Shown here: positions 17,767 through 25,609 of the stretch, piece after piece | How positions within the stretch are numbered: the stretch's first letter is position 1 | Layout of the letters: every line of letters starts with the position of its first letter | Assembly (NCBI GenBank): GCA_031285565.1 | Contig: JAITVY010000020.1 | Span: 62,001-126,000, forward strand | Source: Tannerella sp. | GTDB taxonomy: Bacteria > Bacteroidota > Bacteroidia > Bacteroidales > Tannerellaceae | Direction of reading: 5' to 3' | DNA: 64,000 nucleotides | Program-made: the position numbers and the translations under genes | Notes under the pieces: generated by a model | Seen by the model: the letters and a program-made list of their open reading frames with translations, nothing else | Database searches by the model: none | What the model was told of the DNA's origin: nothing

Positions 17767-18870
17767 TTATATTGTAATCGACCTGTTTCTGGCAATAACT
17801 TTCCATAGGGTTGTCATTTCTCCATTCTCAATAACGTATGCTTTATCATACAAAGCTACTGTCGGGCAAATATGTTTGGGTACCCCGTAAAAAACATCGC
17901 CGATTGTATACTGACAACTATCCGGAACTTCCAATACTAAATGTTCTTCGCTGTGGGCAACAGGTTTTGCCTCCGGAGCGTTCAAAAAATAAACGCGGGG
18001 TAACGGACTTTCTGAAGAAACGGATTTATACCCCAGATCGATACAAATATGATGCTCATCAACAATCGATATAACACGACTAACCACCAATGCAGCATAT
18101 TCGAATGGTAAATCCTGAAGCATATGTTTATACCCCCAATCCCAAAATACAAAGGTCCCGGGACTACATTCACAATCCGGACGCTTCGCATGGATTGGAA
18201 AAGTTGGAGTTCCTCCCATCACAATCGTCAACGAATACGCAAACAGTGGTTGAATAGATTGATGCAACAGATGCGCTGTTTCATACGATTCATTAGCGGC
18301 AATTGTCCTTTCTATTATATCCTCCTGATGAATATGACCATCGTAACCATGAATTCCCACCAGACGTAAATTACTACACATACGAATCTGATTGACTAAA
18401 TCAACCGCATTTTCAGGACAGACACCTGTACGGTTCATGCCCACATTCAGGTCAATAAATACATCCAATACTATATTATTTTCCTTACATGAAGCCTGCA
18501 AAGCTGCCACATTGGATATATGATCAACCAGGCATGAGAAACGAGTATTCGGATATTCTTTTATCAGCTTCAACAAGCGAGCAATCTTTGGTCCGACCGG
18601 TTGATAAGCCAGTAATACATCAGGCGCACTAATCATAGCCAGCATTTCAGCTTCAGCAATGGTTGCACATTTGTATTTGGAAATACCAGCCTGCAACATC
18701 ATACTGCAAACTTCGCCCATCTTATTGGTTTTTACATGCGGACGAAGCCTGGCTGTTCCTCCTGCAATATCAATCGTTTTTTTTATATTGGACGCAATAA
18801 TATCAGGATAGACCACCAATGCCGGTGAGTCTATCTGTCCGATGTTATTAATTTTATACCACTTTTGCAT
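17767..18870 (-). CDS. D-threonine aldolase / D-serine dehydratase-like PLP enzyme
   Basis: A 367-residue fold-type III (alanine racemase-like) PLP enzyme. The PLP lysine motif RPHVKTNK is at 43-50 (Lys47). The C-terminal metal ligands typical of the eukaryote-type D-serine dehydratase and D-threonine aldolase families appear as HIC (His333, Cys335) in PKHICPTVALYD. The phosphate-binding SPGTFVFWD segment is present. It starts with a TAATG overlap on the ridA stop. Aldolase and dehydratase activities cannot be separated from sequence. The adjacent RidA favours a reaction that makes reactive enamines, that is dehydratase. Confidence 0.85.
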   Translation of the reverse strand: MQKWYKINNIGQIDSPALVVYPDIIASNIKKTIDIAGGTARLRPHVKTNKMGEVCSMMLQAGISKYKCATIAEAEMLAMISAPDVLLAYQPVGPKIARLLKLIKEYPNTRFSCLVDHISNVAALQASCKENNIVLDVFIDLNVGMNRTGVCPENAVDLVNQIRMCSNLRLVGIHGYDGHIHQEDIIERTIAANESYETAHLLHQSIQPLFAYSLTIVMGGTPTFPIHAKRPDCECSPGTFVFWDWGYKHMLQDLPFEYAALVVSRVISIVDEHHICIDLGYKSVSSESPLPRVYFLNAPEAKPVAHSEEHLVLEVPDSCQYTIGDVFYGVPKHICPTVALYDKAYVIENGEMTTLWKVIARNRSITI

Positions 18871-19340
18871 TACTCATCATATAATTCAAATAACGCTTCT
18901 ATTTCGACCGGAATATTGTCCGGTAACGATCCAAACCCTACCGCACTTCGTACACCCACACCGTTATCTTCACCCCAAACATGGGCAAACAATTCACTAC
19001 ATCCGTTAATGATGTAAGGATGGTATTCAAATTCGGGTGTACAATTAACCATTCCTAATACTTTAATTACCCGCTTCACCCTATTCAGACTACCAAGATT
19101 TGTTTTGATGGTAGATAGCATTGTCAAACCTACCTGACGGGCTGCCAGTTTACCTTCTTCCTGTGTCAACTCTCGTCCGATACGTCCTATAATCAATGAT
19201 TTATCGTCTTGAACCGGTCCGTGTCCCGACAGATACAGGTATTTTCCTTCGATTAGACAGGGTTTGTAAACTCCTTTTGGAGCAGGGGCAGGAGGTAAGT
19301 TTAATCCTAATTTCTCAAATTGTTCATCTGCATTATACAT
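18870..19340 (-). CDS. ridA: RidA family enamine/imine deaminase
   Basis: The 156-residue protein belongs to the YjgF/YER057c/UK114 superfamily. The conserved arginine and glutamate are seen in VRSAVGFGSLP (Arg131) and VEIEALFEL. It has an N-terminal extension of about 25 residues relative to E. coli RidA, as in the longer Rid subgroup. RidA proteins hydrolyse 2-aminoacrylate and related enamines to 2-oxo acids. The position between a GntP-type permease and a PLP enzyme of D-amino-acid type suggests a dedicated clean-up role. The stop overlaps the next start. Confidence 0.88.
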   Translation of the reverse strand: MYNADEQFEKLGLNLPPAPAPKGVYKPCLIEGKYLYLSGHGPVQDDKSLIIGRIGRELTQEEGKLAARQVGLTMLSTIKTNLGSLNRVKRVIKVLGMVNCTPEFEYHPYIINGCSELFAHVWGEDNGVGVRSAVGFGSLPDNIPVEIEALFELYDE

Positions 19341-19361
19341 AATTAATTTATTTATAATATA

Positions 19362-20675
19362 TTACATAAATATATCCAATACTAATACGCCCGCTAACCC
19401 TACTATCGAAACAATTGTTTCCATCATAGTCCAGGATTTAAACGTATCTTTTAAACTTAAATTGAAATATTCTTTAAACATCCAGAAGCCCGAATCATTT
19501 ACATGTGAGAAGAAAAGGCTTCCTGCCCCTAAGGACAATACCATCAGAGTTGGGTCGACACCTGCTTCTATAACGAGCTCGCCTAAACATGATGCTGCTG
19601 TTATGGCAGCAACTGTAGCAGACCCCACACACACGCGAATAATGGCTGTGATCAGCCAACCCAAAATAAGCGGATGGAGAGGCAGTTCTTTTAAGCTGTC
19701 AGCTAACTCCTTACTAAACCCGCTTGTTTCCATTGCTTCTTTGAAAATTCCGGCACCACCAACAATTAATAATATCGGAGCAATGTCTTTCATGGCTTCC
19801 AGATAAATGTTCATGACCTCTTTTATGGTTCGTCCCTGGCAAGTTCCCAGCGAGTAGGTAGCTACAATTAAGGAAATCAACATTACCACCGAAGGTGCTT
19901 TAAAAAATATCAAAACCGGATTTTGATCTGAACCGGGAAACATATAAGGAATTGCAGTAGCCAAAATCAATAACAGAACAGGCAGCAATGCGCTCATTAA
20001 ACTGTTAAATTTCCCAGGCGTTCCATACTGAGAACTCGTATCTTTTTGATCAAATAAGGTCACTGGACCAGCTTTGATATTCTTCAACGTTTTGGCAAAC
20101 ACCGGACCGGCAATGATTATGGACGGAATAGAGACTACGATTCCGACAATCAGTACCTTTCCAATATCAGCATTAAACTGACCGATTAACGCAACAGGCG
20201 AAGGACTTGGAGGTAAAAAACCATGTGCTACAGACAAGGCTGCCAACATTGGCAACCCTACATATACGGACGGCAACTTATATTGATTCACAACAGAGAA
20301 AATCAGTGGTACCAACAGTACAAATCCGACACCATAAAACAACGGAATGCCGACAATGAAACCGGCAATCATCAACCCCCATTGTATGTATTTTTCACCA
20401 AATGCACTTACAATCAACGCTCCAACACTTTTTGCAGCTCCACTTTCGGCTATCAGTTTTCCTAACATTGCACCGAAAACAATGATCAGCGTCAAGTCTC
20501 CCAGCATTTTTCCTATACCCTGATTAATCACATCCGGCATTTTATCCAACGGGATACCCAAAGCAAGACCTACTCCTATAGAGACGATGACAAATGACAG
20601 AAACGTATCTACCTTAAAATAGGAGATTAGCAGAATCAATGCAGCAATAAAAAAAATAACAATAATGAATGACAT
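19362..20675 (-). CDS. GntP family permease
   Basis: A 437-residue integral membrane protein with about twelve hydrophobic segments. It contains typical GntP features such as the HGFLPPSPSPVAL loop near residue 150 and the C-terminal HVNDSGFWMFKEY motif. The family includes gluconate permeases and the D-serine permease DsdX. There are no gluconate-catabolic genes nearby, whereas RidA, a D-amino-acid-type PLP enzyme and an M19 dipeptidase follow at short spacing, so D-serine or D-threonine is the likelier cargo (inference). First gene of the minus-strand cluster. Confidence 0.87.
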   Translation of the reverse strand: MSFIIVIFFIAALILLISYFKVDTFLSFVIVSIGVGLALGIPLDKMPDVINQGIGKMLGDLTLIIVFGAMLGKLIAESGAAKSVGALIVSAFGEKYIQWGLMIAGFIVGIPLFYGVGFVLLVPLIFSVVNQYKLPSVYVGLPMLAALSVAHGFLPPSPSPVALIGQFNADIGKVLIVGIVVSIPSIIIAGPVFAKTLKNIKAGPVTLFDQKDTSSQYGTPGKFNSLMSALLPVLLLILATAIPYMFPGSDQNPVLIFFKAPSVVMLISLIVATYSLGTCQGRTIKEVMNIYLEAMKDIAPILLIVGGAGIFKEAMETSGFSKELADSLKELPLHPLILGWLITAIIRVCVGSATVAAITAASCLGELVIEAGVDPTLMVLSLGAGSLFFSHVNDSGFWMFKEYFNLSLKDTFKSWTMMETIVSIVGLAGVLVLDIFM

Positions 20676-21011
20676 TGGCGTAAGACATTAAATGTGTTTA
20701 TGGTCTGAATTATAACTATGCAATCAATTTATGTAGCTACAAAGAAAACATTTATTTGTGAATTTACGAACTAATATGACATGTTATGTGAACATACTTC
20801 ATCTCTTTATAAAATATTATTTACAATTTAAATAAATTGTATCTATGTGACTTATAATAAAAAGTTTAGATATTTATTCTCCGCTTATTTTGCGGATTTG
20901 TTAAATCAAAATATTAGATATATTTGTATTGAAAAAACGAATGTTTTTCATTATTTTTTGTCTCCCGGTAGAAGTTGATTAATTTTGTCTCAACAATAAA
21001 AGACAAATCCT
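20676..21011. other. Divergent intergenic region
   Basis: This 336-bp AT-rich region separates the GntP cluster (minus) from a methyltransferase-like gene (plus). It holds a good plus-strand promoter at 20897-20926. No clear TAnnTTTG is seen for the minus-strand cluster, which may use another sigma factor or an activator. Confidence 0.55.
20897..20926 (+). promoter_or_regulatory. Promoter of the ICMT-like gene
   Basis: TTTG at 20897-20900, an 18-nt spacer and TATATTTG at 20919-20926 match the Bacteroidota housekeeping consensus. The leader would be about 78 nt. Confidence 0.6.
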
Positions 21012-21605
21012 ATGAATCAAATTCAAATAGCTGGAGTCGTAATTTTAACGGTATTTTATGGCAGTTATTATTTCAAACTATTCTCTCAAAAACGAAAAGG
21101 TATTAAGACAGACCGACTTGGGAAAGGAACAAAAGACTTTAGTACGATAAATGCCGAACGGTCATTAAAACGAACTACAGTGGCGCTTGCTGTTATTCAG
21201 ATTTGCAGCCTCTTTATCACTGATCCGAATATGAGTATATCTGTAAATGAGATTATTCGTTATATAGGCTTGGGTGTAGCATGTTTAGGAATCATATTCT
21301 TTATATCAGCTATTTTTGCTATGGGAAATAATTGGCGTGCCGGAGTTGATAAAGACCAACAAACACAATTGGTAATAAATGGGATCTATCGCTATAGCCG
21401 TAATCCGGCCTTTCTGGGTTTTGATCTGCTATACATTGGAATTACAATGGCTTTCCCTAATTGGATATTATTGATTGTTTCATGCATGGGTATTGTGATG
21501 ATGCATTTTCAGATTATTGAAGAAGAAAGACATTTGCCGGATATTTTCGGAGATGAATACATAGCATATAAAAAACAAACACCCCGATATCTTTTATTTT
21601 TCTGA
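21012..21605 (+). CDS. Isoprenylcysteine/phospholipid methyltransferase-like membrane protein
   Basis: A 197-residue protein with about four hydrophobic segments. The C-terminal half holds the ICMT/PEMT-type SAM-binding signature: NGIYRYSRNPAFLGF (about 128-142), then EEERHLPDIFGDEYIAYKK ending in TPRYL. Bacterial members of this membrane methyltransferase superfamily have mostly unknown substrates, with lipids or small molecules likely. It stands alone between two intergenic gaps, with its own promoter. Confidence 0.8.
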   Translation: MNQIQIAGVVILTVFYGSYYFKLFSQKRKGIKTDRLGKGTKDFSTINAERSLKRTTVALAVIQICSLFITDPNMSISVNEIIRYIGLGVACLGIIFFISAIFAMGNNWRAGVDKDQQTQLVINGIYRYSRNPAFLGFDLLYIGITMAFPNWILLIVSCMGIVMMHFQIIEEERHLPDIFGDEYIAYKKQTPRYLLFF

Positions 21606-21791
21606 TATACTGGTAGAACTATATTATTATAAATGCTTGATTACCAGCAAATGTAGTATGTTATAGCCTCTTTAGCTACTACAGATTAGTATTATTTATT
21701 AAAACCGGCAAATTTATTAGTCGTTTAAACGAATCAACGTATTCACAAATAAACAAAACTAAATACCTGCATTTAGTCACACAACAGCTGT

Positions 21792-23030
21792 TTACCGTAA
21801 TTTATTCTGTAAGAAATGTGGAGCGGCAACTTTAATAAATATAAGTAAAGATATAGTAGCAGCAATTGCCCCAACTAAATAAGCCAAAGGTAATCCTCCT
21901 GTCGAGTCGGCTATTTTACCACCACAAACCAGTCCGATTCCGATGCCGACATCCCAACTCGTCAGATAAGTTGAACTGGCTGTCGCACGCCGGTTATGAG
22001 GAGCCAGATTTACAAATAAAGTATTATATGCGGGAAACAACATGCCATAGCCAATCCCAAGCAAAAAAGGAACCAGATAAAAGCCAATAATAGGCAACAC
22101 CTCCGAAATAGTTTCACAAAGTTTTAATGAAGACAGTATAAAAAAACCGATAGAACAAATCAAAGCGCCCCAGGATATAATATTAGTCAAATAACCCCTA
22201 TCAACTAATTTACCGGAAAACAAACGTGAGCCAATTAAACCGACAGCCATTAACGAGAAAAAAATTCCCATTCCACTTTCAAGCCCCAATTGTTTACCGT
22301 AAATGGACACATAGCTGGTTGCCATGCCATAAGGGATTGCCAGTAGCATTAGACAAATCCCCGCGCGTAAACCTTTAACTAAGAAAAATCGGTCGTATGA
22401 ATGATAATTGGCAGGGTTAGGCTCTTCTGTGATAACCGGAGACTGAAGTTTTTGGGGCATACGGATCGAACTGGCAAAACAGAAACCAATCAAACCCATC
22501 CCTACAGCAAAATAAAAAATAAACAGGATACTGTAATTCTCAATCAAAAACAAGCTGATCATCGGGCCTGTAGCCATTGCCAGGTTATTAGCTACTCCGA
22601 AATATCCTAATCCCTCACCACGTCTTTCGGAAGGCATAATATCAACGATAATTGTGTTTCCGGCTGTTGTAACCAAACCAAATGTTAATCCGTGAAGCAC
22701 ACGCATAAAGATAAATAAACTGATAAGGGTCGCTTCAGCATACCCGACAAATACCAGAATAAATGATAAATAAGCAATCAGGTATATGGGCTTACGTCGG
22801 AAACGGTCCAGAATAAATCCGGAAAACGGTCGTACAACCAATGCCGCAATTGTATAGCTGGAAAGAATTATCCCAACAATTGAATTGCTCGTGTGAAATG
22901 TCTCTATAAGATATATTGGCAGTACGGGGAGCAATAGATAAAAAGCGAAAAATAACAAAAAATTACCTATACATGCAGCAATAAAACTGCCAGTCCACAA
23001 CCTGGGAGCTGTTTGTTTGCCATTATTCAT
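21792..23030 (-). CDS. MFS transporter
   Basis: A 412-residue major facilitator with twelve hydrophobic segments. The loop 2-3 signature appears as GFILDRFRRKP (about 75-85), and SGKLVDRGYL is the equivalent in the second half. It resembles the arabinose/drug efflux-like group (YfcJ/YhhS class), so export of a small molecule is more likely than sugar uptake. No regulator or partner gene is adjacent. A minus-strand -7 element, TACCTTTG, is at 23050-23057. Confidence 0.85.
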   Translation of the reverse strand: MNNGKQTAPRLWTGSFIAACIGNFLLFFAFYLLLPVLPIYLIETFHTSNSIVGIILSSYTIAALVVRPFSGFILDRFRRKPIYLIAYLSFILVFVGYAEATLISLFIFMRVLHGLTFGLVTTAGNTIIVDIMPSERRGEGLGYFGVANNLAMATGPMISLFLIENYSILFIFYFAVGMGLIGFCFASSIRMPQKLQSPVITEEPNPANYHSYDRFFLVKGLRAGICLMLLAIPYGMATSYVSIYGKQLGLESGMGIFFSLMAVGLIGSRLFSGKLVDRGYLTNIISWGALICSIGFFILSSLKLCETISEVLPIIGFYLVPFLLGIGYGMLFPAYNTLFVNLAPHNRRATASSTYLTSWDVGIGIGLVCGGKIADSTGGLPLAYLVGAIAATISLLIFIKVAAPHFLQNKLR

Positions 23031-23049
23031 AACCTAAATTTAACCGCTA

Positions 23050-23057
23050 CAAAGGTA
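23050..23057 (-). promoter_or_regulatory. -7 element of the MFS gene
   Basis: The minus strand reads TACCTTTG (TAnnTTTG), about 20 nt upstream of the start codon. The -33 element is weak. Confidence 0.45.
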
Positions 23058-23108
23058 CCTTGTTTTTCCTGAAAGATACCGGAATTTATAAGAAAAAGTG
23101 AAAAAACT

Positions 23109-24740
23109 TTATTTTTCTATTTCCCTGAGGTTCTCCATATTTTTCTTACGCAAAAATCCGTAGATGTCTTCGAGATGCTCAGTTACACGCTGATTACCGA
23201 ACTCATATACTTTAGCTACCAACCCGTCCAGGAAATCACGATCATGTGAAACGACAATTAACGTCCCGTCAAAATCTTTTAATGCCTGTTTCAGTACATC
23301 TTTGGTTTTCATATCCAGATGATTCGTGGGCTCATCGAGTATTAATAGATTGACGGGTTCCAGTAATAATTTGATCATTGCCAATCGTTGGCGTTCACCA
23401 CCAGATAGCACTTTTACCTTTTTATCTATATCTTCCCGGCCAAACATAAATGCGCCCAGTAAATCCCGGATCTTTGTACGGATATCTCCGACAGCAATAT
23501 CATCAATCGTTTGAAAAACAGTCAATGACTCATCCAGGGTCGCTGCTTGATTTTGGGCGAAATATCCTATCTTTACATTATGACCAAGCTGGAGGTTTCC
23601 TCCAAACTCTATTTCATTCATAATACATTTAACCAGCGTAGATTTTCCCTCTCCGTTTTTACCAACAAAAGCAATTTTCTCACCCCGTTCGATCATAAAA
23701 TTAACATTGTCAAAGATCAGTTTGTCGCCATATGATTTGGAAACCATTTCAGCCGTTACCGGATAATTACCTGAACGTGGAGCAGGAGGGAACTTCAACC
23801 GAAGAGCAGACGTATCCTCCTCATCAACTTCAACCAAATCCAGTTTTTCAAGCATTTTTACACGTGATTGCACTTGTAAAGTTTTAGAATAAGTTCCTTT
23901 GAAACGCTCGATAAACTCCTTTGTTTCGGCAATCATTTTTTGCTGGTCGTCATATTGTTTCTGTTGCTGTTCACGACGTTCGCGACGCAATTCAAGATAA
24001 TGCGAATATTTAGCCTTATAATCATAAATACGCCCCAACGTAACCTCTATTGTACGATTGGTAATATTGTCTACAAATGCACGGTCATGTGAAATAACAA
24101 TTACTGCTTTAGCCGAATTGATTAGAAAATTCTCCAGCCACTGGATAGAATCTATGTCCAGATGATTTGTAGGCTCATCAAGAAGGATAAGATCCGGCTC
24201 ACGAAGAAGCATTTTAGCCAATTCAATACGCATACGCCATCCTCCACTGAATTCGGAAGTCATGCGTGTAAAATCACTTCGTTTGAAACCTAAACCAATC
24301 AGTTTTTTTTCTACTTCTGCATCATAATTACGTTCTTCTATACTATAAAAACGTTCGCTAAGTGTCGAAACCTGCTCAATCAGCTGCATGTACTCGTCTG
24401 ATTCGTAGTCCGTTCGTGTTTCTAGCTGTTCATTGATCTCATTGATTTTCGCTTCCATTTGTTGAATTTCAGCAAATGCAAGCGAAGCCTCTTCAAATAC
24501 GGTTCGGCTATCTTCTGTTAGTAAGTGTTGGGGGAGATAAGCTATAGTTGCACCTTCAGGAGCTGAAACTTTTCCCCGCGACGGTTCGCGTGCACCAGCC
24601 AGAATTTTCAATAAAGTCGATTTCCCTGCTCCATTTTTACCCATTAAAGCAATACGGTCATTCTCGTTTATAACAAAAGATATGTCTTTAAATAGACTTT
24701 GGCCTCCAAACTCAACAGCCAGCGAATCAACTGAAATCAT
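23109..24740 (-). CDS. ABC-F family ATPase
   Basis: The start at 24740 (MISVDSLAVEF) gives 543 residues, the normal ABC-F length. A frame extending to 24794 would translate the promoter and repeat and is rejected. Two ATP-binding cassettes are visible: Walker A GKNGAGKST at 34-42 and GKNGEGKST in the second half; signatures EFSGGWRMR and LSGGERQR; Walker B LILLDEPTNHLD and LLILDEPTNHLD. They are joined by a charged linker helix and there is no membrane domain. ABC-F proteins act on ribosomes (EttA, Uup, YdiF groups). This one looks closest to the Uup/YdiF type. A resistance role is not indicated by context. Confidence 0.9.
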   Translation of the reverse strand: MISVDSLAVEFGGQSLFKDISFVINENDRIALMGKNGAGKSTLLKILAGAREPSRGKVSAPEGATIAYLPQHLLTEDSRTVFEEASLAFAEIQQMEAKINEINEQLETRTDYESDEYMQLIEQVSTLSERFYSIEERNYDAEVEKKLIGLGFKRSDFTRMTSEFSGGWRMRIELAKMLLREPDLILLDEPTNHLDIDSIQWLENFLINSAKAVIVISHDRAFVDNITNRTIEVTLGRIYDYKAKYSHYLELRRERREQQQKQYDDQQKMIAETKEFIERFKGTYSKTLQVQSRVKMLEKLDLVEVDEEDTSALRLKFPPAPRSGNYPVTAEMVSKSYGDKLIFDNVNFMIERGEKIAFVGKNGEGKSTLVKCIMNEIEFGGNLQLGHNVKIGYFAQNQAATLDESLTVFQTIDDIAVGDIRTKIRDLLGAFMFGREDIDKKVKVLSGGERQRLAMIKLLLEPVNLLILDEPTNHLDMKTKDVLKQALKDFDGTLIVVSHDRDFLDGLVAKVYEFGNQRVTEHLEDIYGFLRKKNMENLREIEK

Positions 24741-24764
24741 AATGCACCTATTAAAAATGAGCGG

Positions 24765-24795
24765 CAAAGATAGTGCAAGCCGAGAGTTATACAAA
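24765..24795 (-). promoter_or_regulatory. Promoter of the ABC-F gene inside a repeat unit
   Basis: On the minus strand TTTG (24792-24795), exactly 19 nt and TATCTTTG (24765-24772) form a near-ideal Bacteroidota promoter. It lies in the first unit of the 80-bp repeat. The leader to the start at 24740 is under 20 nt. Confidence 0.65.
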
Positions 24796-24945
24796 ATGAA
24801 AGCTTGCTTTTATTTTGTATAACCGAGGCGCAGCCTATATTCTGAAAATTTAGTGCAAATCGAATGGAAAGACAAATGAAAATAAATTTCCATTTGTCTT
24901 TGCTGAGATGCCGCCTATATTCTGAAAATATTATGCAAATCGAAT
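24774..24945. repeat. Tandem 80-bp structured intergenic repeat
   Basis: TGCAA recurs at 24774, 24854 and 24934, exactly 80 nt apart. TGCAAATCGAAT is identical at 24854-24865 and 24934-24945. GCCTATATTCTGAAAAT is identical at 24833-24849 and 24913-24929. Between these blocks each unit carries a different hairpin: 18-bp arms at 24786-24803/24806-24823 and 11-bp arms at 24868-24878/24891-24901. The stem sequences differ while the flanks are conserved, which points to conservation of structure. It separates the divergent ABC-F and ECF sigma genes. Confidence 0.8.
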
Positions 24946-25013
24946 CCTCTGGCAAAAGAAAATACAAACAGAATATAATTTCAGAAGAATTTCTGTATTT
25001 TTACAATACAGAT

Positions 25014-25039
25014 GCAACCTTTCATTTTTCTCTTGCATC
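25014..25039 (+). promoter_or_regulatory. ECF-type promoter of the sigma factor gene
   Basis: GCAACCT (25014-25020), 15 nt and CATC (25036-25039) followed by ATATAAA match the promoters of the two lipocalin-like genes in sequence and spacing. The predicted RNA start is near 25047, giving a leader of about 17 nt. This implies autoregulation by the encoded sigma factor. Confidence 0.6.
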
Positions 25040-25063
25040 ATATAAAAGAGAGCGTAACATTCT

Positions 25064-25609
25064 ATGAGGGAACAAGAGCTAATCACGGCATGTGTGCAGG
25101 GTGAGTCATGGGCTCGTAAAGAGATTTACGAAACATACGCTCCTACCATGATGAGTCTTTGCATACGTTATGTTGGTAATAAAGAAACAGCGCGTGATTT
25201 ATTACAGGATGGCTTTATAAAAGTGTTCACTCATATCCATGCGTATTCTTACAAAGGTGCATTTGGCGGTTGGATACACAGGATATTTGTTACAACAGCT
25301 CTCGAATATCTTCGAAAAACAGACGCATTGAAGTCAGCGACTGATATCACGGAGTATAGTCAACAACTCAAAGATGTTGAAGTCTCCGTTTTAGATCAAT
25401 TGTCGGCTGATGAGTTAATGAATTGTGTCAAAGCTCTCCCTCCAGGCTACCGGACTGTCTTTAATCTATATGCGATAGAAGGCTATTCGCATCAGGAAAT
25501 AGCAGACATGTTGGGTATTAGTGTAACAACATCAAAAACACAATTTTTACGAGCCAGAAACGCCCTGAAAAAAAGTGTTGAATTATTAACCAAAAATGGA
25601 CATGTCTGA
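25064..25609 (+). CDS. ECF-family RNA polymerase sigma factor
   Basis: The 181-residue protein has sigma region 2 (about 22-80, including RDLLQDGFIKVFTH and WIHRIFVTTALEYLRK) and sigma region 4 (about 115-175, with the helix-turn-helix SHQEIADMLGISVTTSKTQF). There is no region 3 or 1.1, as expected for ECF sigma factors. Its last 14 nt overlap the downstream gene, which is the usual arrangement with an anti-sigma factor. The promoter upstream matches two other promoters in this window, so the gene is probably autoregulated and controls the lipocalin-like lipoproteins. Confidence 0.92.
   Translation: MREQELITACVQGESWARKEIYETYAPTMMSLCIRYVGNKETARDLLQDGFIKVFTHIHAYSYKGAFGGWIHRIFVTTALEYLRKTDALKSATDITEYSQQLKDVEVSVLDQLSADELMNCVKALPPGYRTVFNLYAIEGYSHQEIADMLGISVTTSKTQFLRARNALKKSVELLTKNGHV

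Noticed and set aside
24741-24967. Frames reading into the 80-bp repeat, including an N-terminal extension of the ABC-F protein
   Set aside because: They cover the promoter and hairpins of the repeat, and ABC-F proteins normally start at the MISV-type N-terminus.
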